From an uncultured Collinsella sp. (GTDB lineage: Bacteria > Actinomycetota > Coriobacteriia > Coriobacteriales > Coriobacteriaceae), in the NCBI GenBank assembly GCA_900549275.1, contig URNU01000091.1, forward strand, positions 1 through 6,328: a stretch of DNA of 6,328 nt. Reading direction: 5' to 3'. Positions 1 through 4,033 of this stretch are shown in pieces. The position numbers were made by a program, and so were the translations under genes. Every line of letters begins with the position of its first letter. Within the stretch, counting starts at the first letter, position 1. The notes beneath the pieces were generated by a model. The model was not told the DNA's origin, ran no database searches, and saw nothing but the letters and a program-made list of their open reading frames with translations.

Positions 1-1211
1 GCGCTTGGCTTATGAACAACGCTGCCAACCCCGAGCTCATGGGCATTGCCGACCTCAACCCGTTCTACCAGATGCTCGCCCCGGGCCTGCGCCCGTTTGC
101 CGTAGGCCTTTCCACCGTCGCGGCCATCATTGCCTCGCAGGCGCTCATCACCGGTGCATTCTCGCTGGTGTCCGAGGCCAGCCGTCTGGACCTCATGCCG
201 CACATGCAGGTCTTCTACCCTGCCGAGACCAAAGGCCAGCTCTACATCCCCATGGTCAACAACGTCATGCTTGTCGGCTGCGTCATCGTGGTGCTGCTGT
301 TCCAGAACTCGGCGCATATGGAAGCCGCCTACGGCCTTGCCATTACGCTGACTATGATGTGCACCACGCTGCTGCTCTTCTTCTACCTGCACGAGGAGCG
401 CAAGCTCAAGGTTGCTCCGTGGATCTTCGCGGCCTTCTTCCTTTTGCTCGAAGGCTTCTTCTTTGTGAGCTCGCTCACCAAGTTCTTCCACGGCGGCTAC
501 TTCACCATCCTCATGGCTGCACTCATCATGGGCATTATGGTGTGCTGGTACAACGGCACGGCGGTCGAGCAGCGCCAGTTTACGCTGCTGCCGCTGCGTA
601 GCTACCTGCCGCAGCTCAAGCGTCTGCGCGACGACGACCGTTACGAGCGCATGAGCGACAACATCGTGTACCTGACCAAGGACACCCATACCGACTACAT
701 CGACCGCGATATCGTCTATTCGATCTTGGACAAGCATCCCAAGCGTGCCCACGCCTGGTGGTTTGTGAATGTCGAGACCATGGACGAACCGCACACCTTT
801 GCCTATTCTGTCGAGACGTTCGGCACCGACTACGTGTTCCGCGTGCATCTGTACCTGGGCTACAAGATCAACCAGCGCGTCAATGCCTACCTGCGTCAGG
901 TTGTTCAGGACCTGGCTGCCACCGGCGAGCTGCCGCCGCAGACGCATGACTACTCGGTCTACAAGGATCCGGGCAACATCGGTACGTTCAAGTTCGTCAT
1001 GATCCGTAAGCTTCTGGCGCCCGAAAGCGACGTGGAGCCGAGCGAGCGTACGGCCATCACGCTCAAGTACATCATCCGCCGCGCCGCCGGCACGCCTGCG
1101 CGCTGGTATGGCCTGGAGAACTCCAACGTGAGCTTTGAGTATGTGCCGCTGTTCACCAAGTTTAAGGCTGTGAGCAAGATGCAGCGCCTGGCTCCCAACG
1201 AGCGGCCGTAG
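1..1211 (+). CDS. kup: Kup-family potassium uptake transporter, C-terminal part (5' end outside window)
   Basis: This is a proton-coupled K+ importer of the KUP/HAK/KT family in the cytoplasmic membrane. The reading frame is already open at the left edge (first full codon at base 3), so the ATG at base 12 is internal. About 402 residues remain; E. coli Kup has 622. Counting from the first readable codon, family landmarks include an ASQALITGAFSL segment near residues 44-55, a YIPMVNN loop near 81-87, an AAYGLAITLTM helix near 108-118 and an HGGYF turn near 163. About five membrane helices are visible (roughly 33-56, 83-100, 109-129, 137-157, 165-183). A soluble cytoplasmic tail of about 215 residues follows. 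Its NIVYLT and PKRAHAWWFVNV stretches resemble the tails of Firmicutes-type Kup proteins more than that of E. coli. The frame is intact to the TAG stop. The family call is secure; whether the missing N-terminus is normal cannot be seen. Confidence 0.95.
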   Translation, partial: AWLMNNAANPELMGIADLNPFYQMLAPGLRPFAVGLSTVAAIIASQALITGAFSLVSEASRLDLMPHMQVFYPAETKGQLYIPMVNNVMLVGCVIVVLLFQNSAHMEAAYGLAITLTMMCTTLLLFFYLHEERKLKVAPWIFAAFFLLLEGFFFVSSLTKFFHGGYFTILMAALIMGIMVCWYNGTAVEQRQFTLLPLRSYLPQLKRLRDDDRYERMSDNIVYLTKDTHTDYIDRDIVYSILDKHPKRAHAWWFVNVETMDEPHTFAYSVETFGTDYVFRVHLYLGYKINQRVNAYLRQVVQDLAATGELPPQTHDYSVYKDPGNIGTFKFVMIRKLLAPESDVEPSERTAITLKYIIRRAAGTPARWYGLENSNVSFEYVPLFTKFKAVSKMQRLAPNERP

Positions 1212-1270
1212 TCGACGCTCGAGGTTTGTCTGCGAACGGGCGGGCTTGTATTGACGGGGATTGAGTCCTG

Positions 1271-1275
1271 GGAGG
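1271..1275 (+). promoter_or_regulatory. Ribosome binding site deciding the start of the small membrane protein gene
   Basis: GGAGG lies five bases before the ATG at 1281. The only longer in-frame start is a TTG at 1251, which has no comparable purine run in front of it. This site is the main reason for choosing 1281. Confidence 0.75.
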
Positions 1276-1280
1276 AAACC

Positions 1281-1475
1281 ATGGATGCAAAGGTGCTTGA
1301 CGGTTGCGATTTTGCTGCCGAGCTGGCGCGTGAGGCGCGCGTCGACGCCGCCGAAGATCGGTTCTTTACGAATCGTGCCAACATGGACATGGCCGACCGC
1401 GTGATTTCGATCGTGGTGACGGTGCTTGTCGCGGCGTGCGTGTGCGCACTGCTCGCGCACGTGCTGTTTGTCTAA
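1281..1475 (+). CDS. Small single-span membrane protein, 64 aa, unknown function
   Basis: I do not recognise this protein. It starts at an ATG preceded by a good GGAGG and ends at TAA. The first 40 or so residues are soluble and charged, rich in Ala, Asp, Glu and Arg, and probably helical (AAELAREARVDAAEDRFF near residues 12-29). Residues about 41-63 form one strongly hydrophobic segment (VISIVVTVLVAACV followed by CALLAHVLFV) that ends exactly at the C-terminus. This predicts a tail-anchored protein or one with a single C-terminal helix. It begins 69 nt after kup on the same strand and is followed by a strong terminator, so it may be co-transcribed with kup. A role as a small accessory subunit of the transporter, or as an input to the kinase downstream, is conceivable from position alone. 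It shows no similarity I can see to KdpF. That it is a real gene is likely; its role is open. Confidence 0.7.
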   Translation: MDAKVLDGCDFAAELAREARVDAAEDRFFTNRANMDMADRVISIVVTVLVAACVCALLAHVLFV

Positions 1476-1506
1476 CGACCGCAGGTTGCAAAGGCTTTAC
1501 ACTTGG

Positions 1507-1536
1507 AACCACCACAAGGGGAAACCACCACAAAGG
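1507..1536 (+). repeat. Direct repeat: two copies of the terminator 5' arm
   Basis: The 11-mer AACCACCACAA occurs at 1507-1517 and again at 1523-1533, 16 nt apart. Both copies are complementary to the single downstream arm at 1544-1560. The first copy continues GGGG and would pair with CCCC at 1544-1547, leaving U1548 bulged. The second copy continues AGG and pairs without a bulge. The two pairings exclude each other. Confidence 0.85.
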
Positions 1537-1568
1537 TGCCTGTCCCCTTTGTGGTGGTTTTTGTTTTT
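1522..1568 (+). terminator. Intrinsic terminator after the small membrane protein gene, just before kdpD
   Basis: A perfect 15-bp stem pairs 1522-1536 (AAACCACCACAAAGG) with 1546-1560 (CCTTTGTGGTGGTTT) around a 9-nt loop. The stem runs into a T-rich tail at 1558-1568, interrupted by one G. This is a textbook Rho-independent terminator for transcripts from kup and the small gene. It ends only 20 nt before the kdpD start, so little room is left for a separate kdpD promoter downstream. I found no convincing -35/-10 pair in 1476-1588. Expression of kdpDE may therefore depend on read-through or on a promoter overlapping the hairpin. Confidence 0.88.
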
Positions 1569-1588
1569 GAGAGAGGGGCGGGACGCTG

Positions 1589-3214
1589 ATGGACGTTCGT
1601 GCGGACGGCGATATCGCCGATAACTTTTGGTGGCGGCGCACAACGCTGACGCGCCGCACTCCTCTGTATGACGCCTGCGTATCGGTGGGGCTGCTGGTCG
1701 CGGCGACGATTGTGGGCGCGCTGCTCGACCATCCGGGTCTCGCGCCGAGCATCATGATCGTCTATGTGTTCGCCGTTCAGCTGTGCGCATTCTTTACCTG
1801 GAGTCGCCTGTATTGCTTGCTGAGCTCGGCTGCCGCCGTGGCGCTCTACAACTTCTTGTTTGTCGACCCGCGCTACTCGCTGTCGCTTATCGACCGCGGC
1901 TATCCCGGCATGTTCTTCATCATGTTCGTGGTCTCGCTCGTGTCGAGCTCGATTGCGTTGGCCCTGCGCCGCGCCTTGGCACAGGCTGCCGCCAGCGACC
2001 GCCGCACGCATATGGTGCTCGAGACCAACCGCATGCTGCAGCGGTGCGCCGATCAGCATCAGATCGTTCACGCCATGGCCACGCAGCTGGCGCGTCTTTC
2101 GGGCTGTCCGGTCGTGTGGTACAGCGCCGACGCCGAGGGCGATGACCTGCTGCCGCGTGCGACGTACACGGCCGTGGGCGATGCCGCGCCGGTGCACGAA
2201 CTGGCGCCGCAGATGCCGCCGCGGCTCTCGGCGTCCGCCTATGTGGGAACGCCGCTCGATGCCACCTATGGCGGCTCGGCGTTCTACGGCATATACCTGA
2301 CTGTGCGTTCGGGCGACACTATGGTGCGCACGGGCGATCCCGCCTCGGTGGTGGGGGTGCTGGCTATCGTTGCCGAGCCCGACGTGCTGACGCACGAGGA
2401 GCGCACACTTGCCGATGCTATCGTGAGCGAAGGCGAGCTGGCGCTCGATCGCGCCCGCGCCATGGAGGCCCGCGAGGAGGCGGCGGTGCTCGCCAAAAAC
2501 GAGCAGCTGCGCGCCAACCTGCTGCGCTCCATCTCGCACGACCTGCGCACGCCGCTCACCAGTATTTCGGGCAATGCCGACGTGCTGCTCGACCAGGGCT
2601 CGACCGGCACGGCCGTGCTCGATAGCCAGACGCGCCGCGGCATGCTCCTGTCCATTCGCTCGGATGCGCTGTGGCTCAACGCCACCGTCGAGAATCTGCT
2701 CGCCATCACCAAACTCGAGGGTGGCGGTATGCGCCTGTCGACCACGCTCGAGCTCATGGACGATATCGTCGAGGAGGCGCTGCGCCACGTGAACCCTGCC
2801 GTGCGCGAGCACGACCTTAAGGTGGCGGCGTGCGATGAGCCGGCGCTCGTCAATGTCGATGCGCGCTTGATGGTGCAGCTGGTGGTCAATCTGGTGAACA
2901 ACGCCATCACCTATACGCCCGCAGGCTCGCATATCATGATTTCGATTAGCGTCGACGATGGACGCGTGGCGTGCTCGGTGGCTGATGATGGTCCGGGGAT
3001 CGCACCCGAGGACCGCAAGCGGATCTTTGAGTCGTTCTATACCGCCAACCACGGTCTTGCCGACAGCCACCGCAGCGTTGGCCTGGGTCTTTCGCTCTGC
3101 CGCTCCATTGCGTTGGCGCATGGCGGTAGCATAGAGGTTGCCGCGGCGGACCCGCACGGCTCGGTCTTTACGATTGAGCTTCCCGCCGCCGACGTTTCGT
3201 TTGATAAGGAGTAG
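1589..3214 (+). CDS. kdpD: KdpD-like membrane sensor histidine kinase, short form (541 aa)
   Basis: This is the sensor kinase of a two-component system, in the cytoplasmic membrane. It should autophosphorylate on His and pass phosphate to the regulator encoded next. Four closely packed membrane helices lie within residues about 25-125. They include YNFLFVDPRYSL near 91-102, matching the DUF4118 membrane domain of KdpD (FDFFFVPPRFSF in E. coli). A GAF-like region (about 150-285) and a linker helix follow. The HisKA domain has SISHDLRTPLTSISG with phospho-acceptor His317, and VENLLAITKLEGGG closely follows KdpD. The ATPase domain has an N-box NLVNNAITY (Asn438), a G1 box DDGPGI (Asp467) and a G2 box GLGLS (498-502). 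E. coli KdpD has about 894 residues; the N-terminal KdpD and USP-like domains, with their nucleotide-binding site, are absent here. The start is ATG 1589, with a purine-rich GAGAGGGG about 10 nt upstream. The kinase identity is certain; the KdpD assignment rests on DUF4118, the HisKA sequence and the KdpE partner. Confidence 0.9.
   Translation: MDVRADGDIADNFWWRRTTLTRRTPLYDACVSVGLLVAATIVGALLDHPGLAPSIMIVYVFAVQLCAFFTWSRLYCLLSSAAAVALYNFLFVDPRYSLSLIDRGYPGMFFIMFVVSLVSSSIALALRRALAQAAASDRRTHMVLETNRMLQRCADQHQIVHAMATQLARLSGCPVVWYSADAEGDDLLPRATYTAVGDAAPVHELAPQMPPRLSASAYVGTPLDATYGGSAFYGIYLTVRSGDTMVRTGDPASVVGVLAIVAEPDVLTHEERTLADAIVSEGELALDRARAMEAREEAAVLAKNEQLRANLLRSISHDLRTPLTSISGNADVLLDQGSTGTAVLDSQTRRGMLLSIRSDALWLNATVENLLAITKLEGGGMRLSTTLELMDDIVEEALRHVNPAVREHDLKVAACDEPALVNVDARLMVQLVVNLVNNAITYTPAGSHIMISISVDDGRVACSVADDGPGIAPEDRKRIFESFYTANHGLADSHRSVGLGLSLCRSIALAHGGSIEVAAADPHGSVFTIELPAADVSFDKE
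3204..3211 (+). promoter_or_regulatory. Ribosome binding site for kdpE, inside the end of kdpD
   Basis: ATAAGGAG lies in the last codons of kdpD, and the kdpD stop (TAG, 3212-3214) directly follows it. The GTG at 3219 is seven bases downstream of the AAGGAG core. This fixes the kdpE start and suggests translational coupling of the two genes. Confidence 0.85.
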
Positions 3215-3218
3215 CGCT

Positions 3219-3932
3219 GTGCCGAACTCTGCTGTAAAACCGCTCATCTTGGTCGTTGAGGACGACCCCGCCGTTCGCAACCTTATCGTTGCCGCGCTCG
3301 AGGCACACGGCTTGCGCCATATGGCTGTGGAGACCGCCCATGCCGCCATCGCCGCTGCCTCATCGCAGGCACCGAGCATCGTGCTGCTCGATCTGGGCCT
3401 GCCCGATATGGACGGCGTCAAGGTGGTGGAGTCGGTGCGCGCATGGTCGGGCATGCCGATCATTGTGGTCTCGGCGCGTAGCGAGGACGCGGACAAGATT
3501 CGCGCACTCGATGCCGGTGCTGACGACTACCTGACCAAGCCGTTTTCGGTCGAGGAACTGCTCGCGCGCATTCGCACGACGCTCAGGCGCCTTTCGTATG
3601 CGCAAACGGGCGGCGTTGCCTCCGAGGGCTCGTTCGATACCGGTGAGCTGCATATCGATTTTGATGCCGGCATCGCCACGATGGATGGCGAGGAGCTGCA
3701 TCTGACGCCGATCGAGTACAAACTCCTGTGCCTGCTGGCGCATAACGCCGACAAGGTGCTGACGCACCAGTTTATCCTGCACGAGATTTGGGGCACGGCA
3801 ACTAAGAGCGATCTGGCGAGCTTGCGTGTCTTTATGGGCACGCTGCGCAAGAAGATCGAGTCCGACCCCGCGCATCCGCGCTATATCCAAACGCACGTGG
3901 GCATCGGCTATCGCCTGGTCACCCAGGGATAG
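3219..3932 (+). CDS. kdpE: KdpE-like response regulator, OmpR/PhoB family (237 aa, GTG start)
   Basis: This is a cytoplasmic DNA-binding regulator, presumably phosphorylated by the upstream kinase. The receiver domain (residues about 8-125) has the acidic pair Asp15/Asp16 in LVVEDD. The phospho-acceptor is Asp58 in LLDLGLPDMDG, with Ser85 in VVSARSE and Lys107 in YLTKPF. The C-terminal winged helix (about 134-237) contains LTPIEYKLLCLLAHNADKVL, then an LRVFMGTLRKKIE recognition region, and ends with THVGIGYRLV. LRQWS/LDAGADDYL/HLTPIE/IYMGHLR-type stretches of E. coli KdpE have clear counterparts, and the length is close to the usual 225-231 residues. The start is GTG 3219, backed by AAGGAG seven bases upstream; kdpD ends four bases before it. 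Family knowledge says KdpE activates kdpFABC. No such operon is visible here, so its targets are unknown; kup is a positional candidate. Confidence 0.93.
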   Translation: MPNSAVKPLILVVEDDPAVRNLIVAALEAHGLRHMAVETAHAAIAAASSQAPSIVLLDLGLPDMDGVKVVESVRAWSGMPIIVVSARSEDADKIRALDAGADDYLTKPFSVEELLARIRTTLRRLSYAQTGGVASEGSFDTGELHIDFDAGIATMDGEELHLTPIEYKLLCLLAHNADKVLTHQFILHEIWGTATKSDLASLRVFMGTLRKKIESDPAHPRYIQTHVGIGYRLVTQG

Positions 3933-3956
3933 GCCGGCATCCGCCATCCCACTATG

Positions 3957-4033
3957 AGTTGCGGTGAAATACGGTCTAAAATTGCCTAATTCCAGGCAAA
4001 ACAGTCCGTATTCCACCGCAACTTTGTTTATTT
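3957..4033 (+). terminator. Nested 67-nt palindrome between convergent genes; likely terminator for kdpE
   Basis: An 18-nt arm at 3957-3974 (AGTTGCGGTGAAATACGG) pairs with 4006-4023 (CCGTATTCCACCGCAACT), with a single A-C mismatch. Inside it a second stem pairs TTGCCT (3982-3987) with AGGCAA (3994-3999) around a 6-nt loop. On the + strand a T-rich tract (TTTGTTTATTT, 4023-4033) follows, which suits termination of kdpE. The other strand has no T-run after the hairpin, so termination of the opposing gene is less certain. The element is visibly less GC-rich than the genes around it and could also be a dispersed palindromic repeat. The T-rich tail overlaps the last codons of the opposing gene, whose stop is at 4028-4030. 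Confidence 0.7.

Noticed and set aside
12..14. ATG 12 as the start of the Kup protein
   Set aside because: The frame is open upstream to the window edge, and the protein would begin in the middle of the transporter, lacking more than half of its membrane helices.
1251..1475. Longer small protein starting at TTG 1251 (74 aa)
   Set aside because: There is no good ribosome binding site before the TTG, whereas the ATG at 1281 has GGAGG five bases upstream.
1496..1524. Possible promoter for kdpD with TTTACA as a -35 box
   Set aside because: No acceptable -10 box lies 16-18 bases downstream; that interval falls in GC-rich or terminator-arm sequence.
1472..3496. 674-residue open frame on the - strand opposite the kinase and regulator genes
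   Set aside because: Its translation is Arg/His-rich low-complexity sequence with no recognisable domain, and it lies antisense to two genes with complete family motifs. Long antisense frames are expected in GC-rich coding DNA.
3138..3932. Longer version of the response regulator starting at ATG 3138
   Set aside because: It would overlap the end of the kinase by 77 nt and add 27 residues unlike any receiver domain. The GTG at 3219 has AAGGAG at ideal spacing and gives the usual KdpE length.
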